In this document: positions 1 to 7,162 of the stretch, in pieces | How the letters are laid out: each line of letters opens with the position of its first letter | Numbering within the stretch: the stretch's first letter is position 1 | Source of the DNA: Tannerellaceae bacterium | GTDB taxonomy: Bacteria > Bacteroidota > Bacteroidia > Bacteroidales > Tannerellaceae | Reading direction: 5' to 3' | NCBI GenBank assembly: GCA_031267775.1 | Contig: JAIRYL010000044.1 | Location: 1 to 25,234, forward strand | DNA: 25,234 bases | Notes under the pieces: model-generated | What the model was told of the DNA's origin: nothing | The model's database searches: none | The model's input: only the letters and a program-made list of their open reading frames with translations | Position numbers and translations under genes: made by a program

Positions 1-321
1 GCTGTCAGGCAGGACTTTTACGCGAAAATCTTTTTGATGACCCTTGCCGCCGCCTGTGCCTTTCCTGTAGAAGAAAAAGTACGGGAAGAATACAAAGCGG
101 ATGAACGTCGCAGGCATGATCAAAAAATTAACAGAACCAATACGTTAGCCATGGTACGCGATATATTGATCGGCGTCTTTGTGCGCAAAGAGATCAGGCA
201 GGCTTTGGAGGCTTTCGACCAGCTTGTTTACAGGACAAGAGAAATCATTCGACCGGGAAGAACCGTTAAGCGGAAACCTAAGACAAAGAGACAGTATTAT
301 ATGAATTACAAACGATTATGA
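1..321 (+). CDS. IS4-like family transposase, C-terminal fragment (cut by window edge)
   Basis: The reading frame is open from base 1 (A-V-R-Q-D-F-Y-A-K-I-F...) and stops at 321, so only about the last 106 residues are visible. The first in-frame start codons inside the window (TTG 34, ATG 37) are probably internal. The RQDFYAKIF segment, the NRTNTLAMVRDILIG segment, the basic tail with IRPGR and the final MNYKRL resemble the C-terminal end of IS4-type DDE transposases common in Bacteroidales. The family enzyme would cut and join the ends of its insertion sequence. The catalytic DDE residues lie upstream of the window, so activity cannot be judged. Whether the gene is intact or a remnant is unknown. 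The family assignment rests on remembered resemblance, not a search. Confidence 0.7.
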   Translation, partial: AVRQDFYAKIFLMTLAAACAFPVEEKVREEYKADERRRHDQKINRTNTLAMVRDILIGVFVRKEIRQALEAFDQLVYRTREIIRPGRTVKRKPKTKRQYYMNYKRL

Positions 322-456
322 TTATTGCTTAACTAAACGACATTGATTCTTAATTCTTAATTCAGTAAGTTCTTAATTCAGTAAGTTCTCGCCGCCTCTG
401 CCCTGTCGGCATGAGGTAGAAATTTGTTTTTTAGCGGGTTGAAAAGATATTTTTTT
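322..456. repeat. Short AT-rich direct repeats after the transposase
   Basis: Two ATTCTTA units (346-359) run into two exact 16-bp units, TTCTTAATTCAGTAAG, at 354-369 and 370-385, followed by a partial third unit (386-389). The same ATTCTTA heptamer is tandemly repeated at 6451-6482. The rest of this gap holds no ORF that I can support. Confidence 0.8.
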
Positions 457-464
457 TACTTTTG
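457..464 (+). promoter_or_regulatory. Bacteroidetes -7 element (TACTTTTG) before metG
   Basis: TACTTTTG fits the TAnnTTTG -7 consensus of Bacteroidetes sigma factors. No well-spaced TTG -33 box was found. The element ends only 4 nt before the chosen metG ATG at 469, so transcription would start at or next to the start codon. Confidence 0.45.
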
Positions 465-468
465 TAAA

Positions 469-2505
469 ATGAAACAATTTAAAAGAACGCTGATTACTAC
501 CGCGCTGCCTTATGCCAATGGCCCTGTGCATATAGGACACCTGGCCGGAGTTTATGTGCCTGCCGATATTTATGCCCGTTACCTCCGTCTGAAAGGCGAA
601 GAAGTATTAATGATAGGCGGTTCGGACGAACATGGAGCGCCCATAACGATTCGGGCTAAAAAAGAAGGAATTACCCCGCAGGATATTGTAGACCGGTATC
701 ATTATATCATCAAAAAATCATTTGAGGATTTTGGTATTACCTTTGATATCTACTCGCGCACTACCTCTAAAATACATCATGATACGGCTTCGGCGTTCTT
801 TCGGGCGCTGTATGATAAAGGATGTTTTATAGAAAAAACCGCCGAACAATATTACGACCGGGAAGCGAACCAGTTTTTGGCCGACCGCTATATTACAGGG
901 AAATGCCCGCATTGCGGAAACGAAAGCGCGTATGGCGACCAGTGCGAAGCCTGCGGCGCTTCGCTGAACCCGACAGATTTGATTCATCCCAAATCGGCCG
1001 TAAGCGGAAGCGTGCCGGTAATGAAAGAAACCAGACACTGGTATCTGCCGCTGGATAAATGGGAACCGTTTCTTCGCCGGTGGATACTGGAAGATCATAC
1101 GGAATGGAAATCAAACGTATACGGACAATGTAAAAGCTGGCTGGATATGGGGCTGAAACCTCGCGCCGTAAGCCGAGACCTGGACTGGGGTATTCCGGTG
1201 CCGGTGGAAGGGGCCGAAGGGAAAGTATTGTATGTGTGGTTTGACGCGCCTGTGGGCTATATTTCAAACACAAAAGAGTTGCGCCCGGACGACTGGGAAA
1301 CCTGGTGGAAAGACCCGGATACCAGGATGATTCATTTTATAGGGAAAGATAATATTGTGTTTCACTGCATCGTATTTCCTTCCATGCTCAAAGCCGAAGG
1401 GTCTTATAACCTGCCGGAAAATGTGCCGGCAAACGAATTTCTTAATCTGGAAGGAGATAAAATATCTACCTCCAGAAACTGGGCTGTCTGGCTGCACGAA
1501 TACCTGGAGGATATGCCCGGCAAACAGGATGTGCTGCGCTATGTATTAACGGCCAATGCGCCGGAAACAAAAGATAACGACTTTACCTGGAAAGATTTTC
1601 AGGCGCGCAACAATAATGAACTGGTGGCCATACTGGGCAATTTTGTAAACCGCGCGCTGGTTCTTACCTGGAAATATTTTGACGGCTATGTGCCTGCCTT
1701 GAACGAATTGACCGGCTGCGACCGCCAAACGTTGCAGGAATTTGCCGGCGTAAAGGCGCAGATTGAACGCTTGCTGGACGCTTTTCATTTTCGCGACGCA
1801 CAGAAAGAAACGATGAACTTAGCCCGCATCGGAAACAAATATCTGGCTGATATGGAACCTTGGAAACTGGCTAAAACGGATATGAACCGGGTGGCTACGG
1901 TTTTGAATATAGCCTTGCAGATTACAGCCAACCTGGCGATTGCTTTTGAACCGTTTTTGCCTTTCAGCATGCAGAAGCTGAATGGTATGCTACGGGTAGA
2001 ACCGCTGGGATGGAAGCGGTTGGGGGCGACAGACCTTTTGCCGGCCGGACGCCGGCTAAACCTGCCGGAACTGCTGTTTGAAAAGATAGACGACCGGACT
2101 GTAGAAGCGCAGGTGCAAAAATTACTGGATACCAAAAAAGCCAACGAAGCGGCAAATTATACGCCCAAGCCGATTGGGGAGATGATAGACTATGACTGCT
2201 TTGCTCCGCTGGATATCCGCGTGGGTACGGTATTGGAATGTGTAAAAGTGCCTGAAGCGGATAAATTGCTTCAATTTAAAATAGACGACGGGTTGCAAAA
2301 ACGAACCATCGTTTCGGGCATGGCCGCCTGTTATGATCCGCAAGACCTGACAGGAAAACAGGTTTGCTTTATAGCCAACCTGAAGCCGAAAACACTGAAA
2401 GGAATCCTCTCCGAAGGAATGATTCTTTCGGCCGAAGGCGCTGCGGGCCAATTAACCGTTATCATGCCGGAGAAACCTGTAAAACCGGGCAGCCAGGTAA
2501 AATAA
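469..2505 (+). CDS. metG: Methionine-tRNA ligase (MetRS) with C-terminal tRNA-binding domain
   Basis: This cytoplasmic class I synthetase charges tRNA-Met with methionine using ATP. From ATG 469 it is 678 residues, the usual length for Bacteroides-type MetRS. Visible motifs are the HIGH signature at residues 21-24, a CxxC...CxxC zinc knuckle at C146, C149, C159 and C162, and the KMSKS-loop variant KISTS at 331-335. The last 110 or so residues (LDIRVGTV..., KADKLL-like EADKLL, SGM) form the Trbp111/EMAP-type tRNA-binding domain. The frame stays open upstream to a TTG at 424, but those 15 residues (MFFSGLKRYFFYFCK) are not family-like and overlap the promoter element, so ATG 469 is chosen. A DegT-family aminotransferase follows 68 bp downstream on the same strand. 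Identification is secure. Confidence 0.97.
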   Translation: MKQFKRTLITTALPYANGPVHIGHLAGVYVPADIYARYLRLKGEEVLMIGGSDEHGAPITIRAKKEGITPQDIVDRYHYIIKKSFEDFGITFDIYSRTTSKIHHDTASAFFRALYDKGCFIEKTAEQYYDREANQFLADRYITGKCPHCGNESAYGDQCEACGASLNPTDLIHPKSAVSGSVPVMKETRHWYLPLDKWEPFLRRWILEDHTEWKSNVYGQCKSWLDMGLKPRAVSRDLDWGIPVPVEGAEGKVLYVWFDAPVGYISNTKELRPDDWETWWKDPDTRMIHFIGKDNIVFHCIVFPSMLKAEGSYNLPENVPANEFLNLEGDKISTSRNWAVWLHEYLEDMPGKQDVLRYVLTANAPETKDNDFTWKDFQARNNNELVAILGNFVNRALVLTWKYFDGYVPALNELTGCDRQTLQEFAGVKAQIERLLDAFHFRDAQKETMNLARIGNKYLADMEPWKLAKTDMNRVATVLNIALQITANLAIAFEPFLPFSMQKLNGMLRVEPLGWKRLGATDLLPAGRRLNLPELLFEKIDDRTVEAQVQKLLDTKKANEAANYTPKPIGEMIDYDCFAPLDIRVGTVLECVKVPEADKLLQFKIDDGLQKRTIVSGMAACYDPQDLTGKQVCFIANLKPKTLKGILSEGMILSAEGAAGQLTVIMPEKPVKPGSQVK

Positions 2506-2573
2506 AATCCGTAAACGGCAGCCCTTATTGTAAGCTATAAATCTACCTTGAACGGGCCATTAAAAAGCGCTTT

Positions 2574-3740
2574 ATGATGAACGATAAACAAATGGCGATT
2601 GTTTTTAACGACAACATACAGATGGTGGATCTGCAAACGCAGTACCGCCGTATAAAACACGAAATTGATGCAGCCATTCAGGAAGTATTGGTTCATGCGC
2701 AATTTATTAATGGCCCGCAGGTAAAAACCTTTGCCTCCCGGTTTGCCCAATATATGAATATAGCGCATATTATCCCTTGCGCCAACGGGACAGACGCGCT
2801 GCAAATAGCCTTAATGGGCCTCAACCTGCAGCAGGGGGAAGAAATTATAATCCCTGCCTTTAACTATGCGGCGGCGGCCGAAACGGCAGCCTTACTGGGA
2901 TTGACGCCCGTTTTGGTAGACGTAAGCGCCGATACCTTTACCATCGACGTAAATAAAATAGAGCAGGCCATCTCGCGGCATACCAAAGCGATTATCCCCG
3001 TGCATCTGTTTGGGCAGACGTGCGATATGGCGCCTGTCATGCGGATAGCCGAAAGATATAATTTATATGTTATTGAAGACAATGCGCAGGCTACGGGAGC
3101 GTTGTACACCGATCCTTCGGGCGAAATAAAAAAGGCCGGTACGATTGGGCATATCGGCGCTACTTCGTTCTTTCCGTCCAAACCGCTGGCTTGCTATGGC
3201 GACGGGGGCGCTATGATGACGGCCGACGACAAACTGGCCGAGTATCTGCGTATGATAGCCAACCATGGACAGGAAAAGAAATACAAGCATAAATATATCG
3301 GTTGTAATTCGCGCCTCGACACGCTGCAGGCGGCTATCCTGAATGTCAAGCTGAAGCATTTGTCCGAGTTCAACCAGGCGCGTATCCAGGCGGCCGGGCG
3401 GTATAACGAGGCGTTTGAGTCGTTGCCCGACGTGATAGCCCCCTGTAACCCCTCCTATACCACGCATATCTACCATCAATACACCATTCAGGTAAGAAAC
3501 GGCAGGCGAAACGCCTTGCAAGCCTGGCTTCAGGAGAAGGGCGTTCCTTCCATGATTTATTACCCTGCCCCCTTAAACCGGCAGGAAGCGTTCAGGGTGC
3601 ATGCCCGCAAAGCCGGAAACCTGGAGGTGGCCTGCCGCCTTGCGCAAACGGCGCTTTCCTTGCCTGTCCATACCGAAATGAGGGAGTTTGAACAGGATTA
3701 TATTATCGAGCAGGTAATCGATTTCTTCCGAAAAAACTGA
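2574..3740 (+). CDS. DegT/DnrJ/EryC1/StrS-family PLP aminotransferase (nucleotide-sugar type)
   Basis: These enzymes transfer an amino group to a keto-sugar nucleotide for surface polysaccharide or O-antigen sugars. The protein is 388 residues in this model. MVDLQTQYRRIK at the start, FINGPQV, the ANGTDALQIAL phosphate loop, the IEDNAQATGA PLP-contact segment (D169, Q172) and SFFPSKPLACYGDGG with the presumed Schiff-base lysine K203 are classic for the family. It is closest in feel to WbpE/WlbC-type 3-oxo-GlcNAcA aminotransferases, but the substrate cannot be read from sequence. The start is uncertain. Two adjacent ATGs (2574, 2577) precede a 16-residue lead-in, and family members often begin near the MVDLQ methionine. 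The stop lies 4 bp before a LytTR regulator, so the two are probably cotranscribed. No other sugar-biosynthesis genes are adjacent. Confidence 0.9.
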   Translation: MMNDKQMAIVFNDNIQMVDLQTQYRRIKHEIDAAIQEVLVHAQFINGPQVKTFASRFAQYMNIAHIIPCANGTDALQIALMGLNLQQGEEIIIPAFNYAAAAETAALLGLTPVLVDVSADTFTIDVNKIEQAISRHTKAIIPVHLFGQTCDMAPVMRIAERYNLYVIEDNAQATGALYTDPSGEIKKAGTIGHIGATSFFPSKPLACYGDGGAMMTADDKLAEYLRMIANHGQEKKYKHKYIGCNSRLDTLQAAILNVKLKHLSEFNQARIQAAGRYNEAFESLPDVIAPCNPSYTTHIYHQYTIQVRNGRRNALQAWLQEKGVPSMIYYPAPLNRQEAFRVHARKAGNLEVACRLAQTALSLPVHTEMREFEQDYIIEQVIDFFRKN

Positions 3741-3744
3741 CCCG

Positions 3745-4662
3745 ATGAACAGACTGCTCCGCTACCTTGCCCAGCCTCAGCCTCATCCGGCCATTCTCAA
3801 ACGATGGCATACCATAGCCATTCCGTCGGCCATCGTTTTTTTTATCCTGGGCATATTCCAGCCATTCGGCATAGAAGTCATCATCCGGGGCAACCTGGCG
3901 GCGCTGGCCGGTTACGTATGCATTACCATCCTTGGCGTATCCGTTGTAGCCTGTATTTTCCCCCTGCTCTTCAAACGTTTTTATTCGGAAAACTGGACGG
4001 TGGGGAAAAACCTGCTGAACAGCTTCCTCATCATCTTATTCATCAGTCTGGGCAACTGGTTCTACCACCTGTTTGCCCTTACATACAGTCCGTTTGGTTT
4101 GCACCATGCGTTCCCGCTCTTTTTGTTTTATTTCATCGTCACCTCGCTGGTTTCCATTGTGCCCTTTACCGTCATTACCTTTTTACAGCACAACCATTCG
4201 CTGGCGCAGCGCCTGCTCGAAATACAGGAACTCAACCAAAAGCTATCCGCCAAAACCATCCCGCCCCAGACAGTCTATAGCTCGCGCCAAATCACGCTTG
4301 CCGGAAACACAAAAGATTCCGTAGCGCTGCACCCCGAACAACTGATTTACCTGGAAGCCTGCGGCAATTACGTAAAGATTAATTATGCCGAAGAAGGGGC
4401 GCCCAGGCAAAAGCTTCTGCGAGCCACCATCAAGCAAATGGAAGACGAATTGGCGGCGGTATCGTTTATCGTCCGGAGTCACCGGGCCTTTCTGGTAAAC
4501 ATCCGGCAAATCGCCTCCGTCAAGGGAAACGCGCAGGGCTACAAAGTATGCTTTACCTGTCCTGTAAACGAGGCGCCCGTATCCCGCGGCTATGCCAGGG
4601 AATTACTCGGACGCCTTTACTCCGACGCCGACAAAGACAGTCTGCGCGGCTCCGGCCGATAA
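3745..4662 (+). CDS. Membrane-anchored LytTR-domain transcriptional regulator
   Basis: The 305-residue protein has an N-terminal region with about four hydrophobic segments (roughly residues 24-44, 50-75, 88-112 and 120-147). A short helical linker (about 150-175) with heptad-like leucines follows, then a LytTR DNA-binding domain at about 190-290. LytTR signs are SVALHPEQLIYLEACGNYVKI, the TIKQMEDEL helix, FIVRSHRAFLVNI and the basic C-terminus. LytTR domains bind DNA through beta strands. Here the domain is tethered to the inner membrane with no receiver or histidine-kinase domain, a layout known in Bacteroidetes. The ATG is 4 bp after the aminotransferase stop, which suggests cotranscription. 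No partner kinase lies nearby, so the signal is unknown. It is convergent with the M28 peptidase, with 10 bp between stops. Confidence 0.9.
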   Translation: MNRLLRYLAQPQPHPAILKRWHTIAIPSAIVFFILGIFQPFGIEVIIRGNLAALAGYVCITILGVSVVACIFPLLFKRFYSENWTVGKNLLNSFLIILFISLGNWFYHLFALTYSPFGLHHAFPLFLFYFIVTSLVSIVPFTVITFLQHNHSLAQRLLEIQELNQKLSAKTIPPQTVYSSRQITLAGNTKDSVALHPEQLIYLEACGNYVKINYAEEGAPRQKLLRATIKQMEDELAAVSFIVRSHRAFLVNIRQIASVKGNAQGYKVCFTCPVNEAPVSRGYARELLGRLYSDADKDSLRGSGR

Positions 4663-4663
4663 G

Positions 4664-4687
4664 GAGGCGTTTTTATTCTTGCGCCTC
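4664..4687. terminator. Possible bidirectional terminator between convergent genes
   Basis: GAGGCG (4664-4669) and CGCCTC (4682-4687) can form a 6-bp stem around a T-rich loop. It spans the 10-bp gap between the convergent LytTR and peptidase genes and the peptidase C-terminus. The stem is short, so this is a weak call. Confidence 0.3.
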
Positions 4688-6301
4688 GCGCGCAGCTTTG
4701 TACGTAGCGTCGTCCCACTTCGGAAAATACCCGTCGTTGGCCAGGCGCAGCCCAATCCCGTAAAAAAGATAAACATCTTCCAGCGAACCGGCCACGTTCC
4801 ACCAGGCATGATACTCGTCCGAGGGCTGGTGATAGGTGTTCCGGCCGCCCCAGAGCGGACGGTTTTCGCCGGTCGCTCCGGACGGCGGCGGCGTAGAGCC
4901 TCCGGCCAGCACGACGGGAACGCCCGCCTTGGCAAAGCTAAAATGGTCGGAACGAAAAAATCCGCCGCCCGGATTCGTAGTCGAAAATCGCACCGGCTTG
5001 CCCTGCGCCGCGGCGGCTTCTACAATGTAGCGGTCTATGTCTTTCGACAGTCCCCCGCCCGAAGCCCGCACCTCAGACGTGCGCGCCTTGTCGCCGCAAG
5101 CGTCTATATTAAGGTTCACCACCGTCTTACTCAGGGGAATCAGCGGATGTTCCACATAATAAGCCGAGCCAAGCAAGCCCGATTCTTCGCCCGTTACAGA
5201 CAAAAACAGAATGGAACGGCGCGGCGGCTCGGCCAAACGCCTGAATTTGTCGGCTATAACAAACAGCGCGGCCACGCCCGACGCATTGTCGTCTGCCCCG
5301 TTGTAAATACTGTCGCCGTCAATCGGCGTACCTGTGCCCAGATGATCCCAGTGAGCCGAGTACACAATGTATTCGTCTTTCAAGTCGGTACCCGGCCAAA
5401 CGCCGGCCACGTTGTACGAGCTGCCCAGCCGCAGGTCATTATTCGTCTCAATGGTAGCGGTTACCCCAAGCGCAAAGCCCTTAAACCCCCGCTGCCTGGC
5501 GGCGGCCAGCGCCTCGTCCAGCGACCGGCCGGCCACGTCAAACAGCCTGTGCGCCGCCTCGCCCGTAATCCACCCCTGCAGAGCTACCCACTCGCTGTTT
5601 CCCGTGGGCGAGGCCAGGCTAAGCACGTCGCTCGAACGCCCGTTCTGCACCACGCTCCAGTTGTACGCCGCCGCCGCCGTATCATGAATAATCAGTACGC
5701 CCGCCGCGCCCTGACGGCTGGCTTCTTCATACTTGTACGTCCACCGCCCATAATAAGTCATGTAATTATTCCCGCGAAACAGGCCGTCGTCGTAAAACCC
5801 CGGATCGTTCACCAGCACAACTACAATCTTGCCCTTCACGTCAATCCCCTCATAATCGTTCCACCCATACTCAGGCGCGTTTATGCCAAACCCCGCAAAT
5901 ACCAGCTCAGCTTTCTGCACCTTCACCTTTTCTTCGGCGCGCAGCGTCCACAGTACCACATCGTCCATCACCCCAAACCGCGCCGCGCCCTTCTTGCCCC
6001 TCGCCGTCACAACGCCGCCCTTCACATTCGTTTTAACCGAAAGCATAGGCACTTCCTGCAAATAACTGCCCCCCACCGGCTGCAGCCCCAGCTCCTTAAA
6101 CTTGTCGGCAATGTACCCAACCGTCAAGTCCTGATACGGCGTAAGCGGCTTCCGCCCGCCAAACAAATCGCCCGACAGCTCCTCAATACTCGTTCTAAAC
6201 AATAATTCGTCGCCGGCGCCCTCCGCCACTCCGGCCTGCGCCCAAACAACCGGGACTACCCCCAGCCAGCACAAAAACAGGGTTGATGCTAATTTTCTCA
6301 T
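4673..6301 (-). CDS. Secreted M28-family zinc aminopeptidase with PA-type insert
   Basis: The 542-residue protein starts with a Sec signal peptide (hydrophobic residues 4-21, cleavage probably near VWA-QAG), so it should be exported to the periplasm or outer surface. The middle (about 130-255) resembles a protease-associated insert. The C-terminal half is the M28 di-zinc fold. Likely metal and catalytic residues are H317 in SAHWDH, D337 in GADDNASG, the E372-E373 pair in GEESG, D400 in NIDACG and H491 in YHQPSDEY, so the active site looks complete. Family members release N-terminal residues from peptides. Specificity cannot be told from sequence. The gene is monocistronic, with a TAnnTTTG element 32 bp upstream of the start. 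Its GC content is visibly high compared with eno and the recombinase patch. Confidence 0.93.
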   Translation of the reverse strand: MRKLASTLFLCWLGVVPVVWAQAGVAEGAGDELLFRTSIEELSGDLFGGRKPLTPYQDLTVGYIADKFKELGLQPVGGSYLQEVPMLSVKTNVKGGVVTARGKKGAARFGVMDDVVLWTLRAEEKVKVQKAELVFAGFGINAPEYGWNDYEGIDVKGKIVVVLVNDPGFYDDGLFRGNNYMTYYGRWTYKYEEASRQGAAGVLIIHDTAAAAYNWSVVQNGRSSDVLSLASPTGNSEWVALQGWITGEAAHRLFDVAGRSLDEALAAARQRGFKGFALGVTATIETNNDLRLGSSYNVAGVWPGTDLKDEYIVYSAHWDHLGTGTPIDGDSIYNGADDNASGVAALFVIADKFRRLAEPPRRSILFLSVTGEESGLLGSAYYVEHPLIPLSKTVVNLNIDACGDKARTSEVRASGGGLSKDIDRYIVEAAAAQGKPVRFSTTNPGGGFFRSDHFSFAKAGVPVVLAGGSTPPPSGATGENRPLWGGRNTYHQPSDEYHAWWNVAGSLEDVYLFYGIGLRLANDGYFPKWDDATYKAAREAQE

Positions 6302-6332
6302 GAATCAAATTGTATTAATATTGTAACGCCTG

Positions 6333-6340
6333 CAAAAATA
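6333..6340 (-). promoter_or_regulatory. TAnnTTTG -7 element (TATTTTTG) for the M28 peptidase
   Basis: On the minus strand TATTTTTG lies 32 bp upstream of the peptidase ATG, a normal leader length. No clear TTG at the -33 distance was found. Confidence 0.5.
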
Positions 6341-6450
6341 CAATTTTCCCGCTACTGAGGTTGTTTTTGTTTTTTTGAATCAGGTAAAAATGAGGTTTCT
6401 TTTCAACAAAAATCAACGGAAACAATTAAAAAACCTCAGATTGCTTGCAA

Positions 6451-6482
6451 ATTCTTAATTCTTAATTCTTAATTCTTAATTC
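6451..6482. repeat. Tandem 7-bp repeat (ATTCTTA, about 4.5 copies)
   Basis: Four exact ATTCTTA units plus ATTC. The same heptamer appears at 346-359 next to the transposase fragment. It sits directly against the bipartite GC-rich element. Confidence 0.9.
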
Positions 6483-6487
6483 AATTT

Positions 6488-6652
6488 GGGCGCGTCCCCC
6501 CTCCCTTCGGTCAGGCGGTCGGGCTATCCGCTACAAGTCCTCGCTCCCTCCGCTGCGCTCCGCTCGTTCCGGGCTATCCGCTGCTATCCCTCGCGCGTCG
6601 CTTCGCTCAAAGGCTCGCGCTTCGCCCCTCGCCCCACGCCGCCCAAACGCTC
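6488..6652 (+). repeat. Bipartite GC-rich interspersed element, copy A
   Basis: The element opens with GGGCGCG and contains two cores, GGGCTATCCGCT at 6521-6532 and 6571-6582, each followed by a similar tail (ACAAGTCCTCGCTC and GCTATCCCTCGCGC). It ends around CGCCGCCCAAA. A second copy in the same orientation lies at 24946-25073. It is much richer in G+C than its AT-rich flanks, and no credible protein is encoded. I recall similar GGGCTWTCCGCT sequences between genes in other Bacteroidetes but cannot confirm this. Confidence 0.8.
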
Positions 6653-6657
6653 CGCGA

Positions 6658-6699
6658 AGGAGACGCAAGCATTGGAGACGCAAGCATTGCGTCTCTACG
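6658..6699. repeat. GAGACGCAAGCATT direct and inverted repeats
   Basis: GGAGACGCAAGCATT occurs twice in tandem (about 6659-6688). The second copy runs into TGCGTCTC, so GAGACGCAA and TTGCGTCTC form a perfect 9-bp inverted repeat with a 3-nt centre. Confidence 0.75.
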
Positions 6700-6773
6700 A
6701 GCGCGCGCGGGATTTTCAATTTTCAATTTTCAATTTAATTGAAGCCTGTTTTTGGGTCGTTTTTTGCCAAAAA

Positions 6774-6851
6774 CCATACGGGAAGAAAAAAAAATCATAA
6801 GGGTGATGCAAAAAAACATACGGGAGATTTTTTTCATCTCCCGTATGTTTT
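6774..6851. repeat. CATAMGGG repeats ending in a perfect 16-bp stem-loop
   Basis: CATACGGG, CATAAGGG and CATACGGG begin at 6775, 6796 and 6817, a spacing of exactly 21 bp. The third copy forms the left arm (6813-6828) of a perfect 16-bp inverted repeat whose right arm is 6836-6851, with a 7-nt T-rich loop. The same motif is the unit of the 22-bp array at 24562-24801. The stem could act as a bidirectional terminator, but no gene ends close to it on either strand. Confidence 0.85.
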
Positions 6852-6964
6852 CGGCCGATTTTTACACAAAAAAATCATCGACGCCTTCTTTTTTAATCTA
6901 TCGTTGCTAATCAAAAAAATCTTTTAAACAAATAACCCTGTATTAATCACTAATAATTTAAAGT

Positions 6965-7129
6965 ATGAATTCAACTGTTGACGACGGAATGATGAAGTAT
7001 ATCCGTCAATGGCACGGAACGATTGATCAGAAGGTTGATAACATTAACAACCTGACGGATGTGATTATGGATCATGCGTTATGGAAAATTCCGGCCAGCC
7101 TGGAAAAGGAACTCAAGGAATACCGCTAA
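6965..7129 (+). CDS. Possible small protein, 54 residues, unknown function
   Basis: ATG 6965 opens a frame reading MNSTVDDGMMKYIRQWHGT... and ending SLEKELKEYR. The composition is protein-like, mildly acidic, probably helical, with no membrane segment or cysteine. It follows an AT-rich leader with no clear TAnnTTTG element and is convergent with the LolC-like gene, 33 bp from that gene's stop. I do not recognise a family. It could be a real short gene or a chance ORF. Its main support is that the frame is clean and lies outside neighbouring genes. Confidence 0.45.
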   Translation: MNSTVDDGMMKYIRQWHGTIDQKVDNINNLTDVIMDHALWKIPASLEKELKEYR

Positions 7130-7162
7130 ATTTATTGGAACTGTTTTTTGCCAGAAGCCTCC

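Noticed and set aside
4592..6205. 537-codon plus-strand frame over the M28 peptidase
   Set aside because: It is the GC-rich antisense shadow of a well-conserved peptidase; its arginine-rich translation matches no family.
6486..6800. 104-codon frame across copy A of the GC-rich element
   Set aside because: It follows the repeat, with similar RAIR-type peptides arising from copy B, and is explained by repeat sequence rather than a gene.
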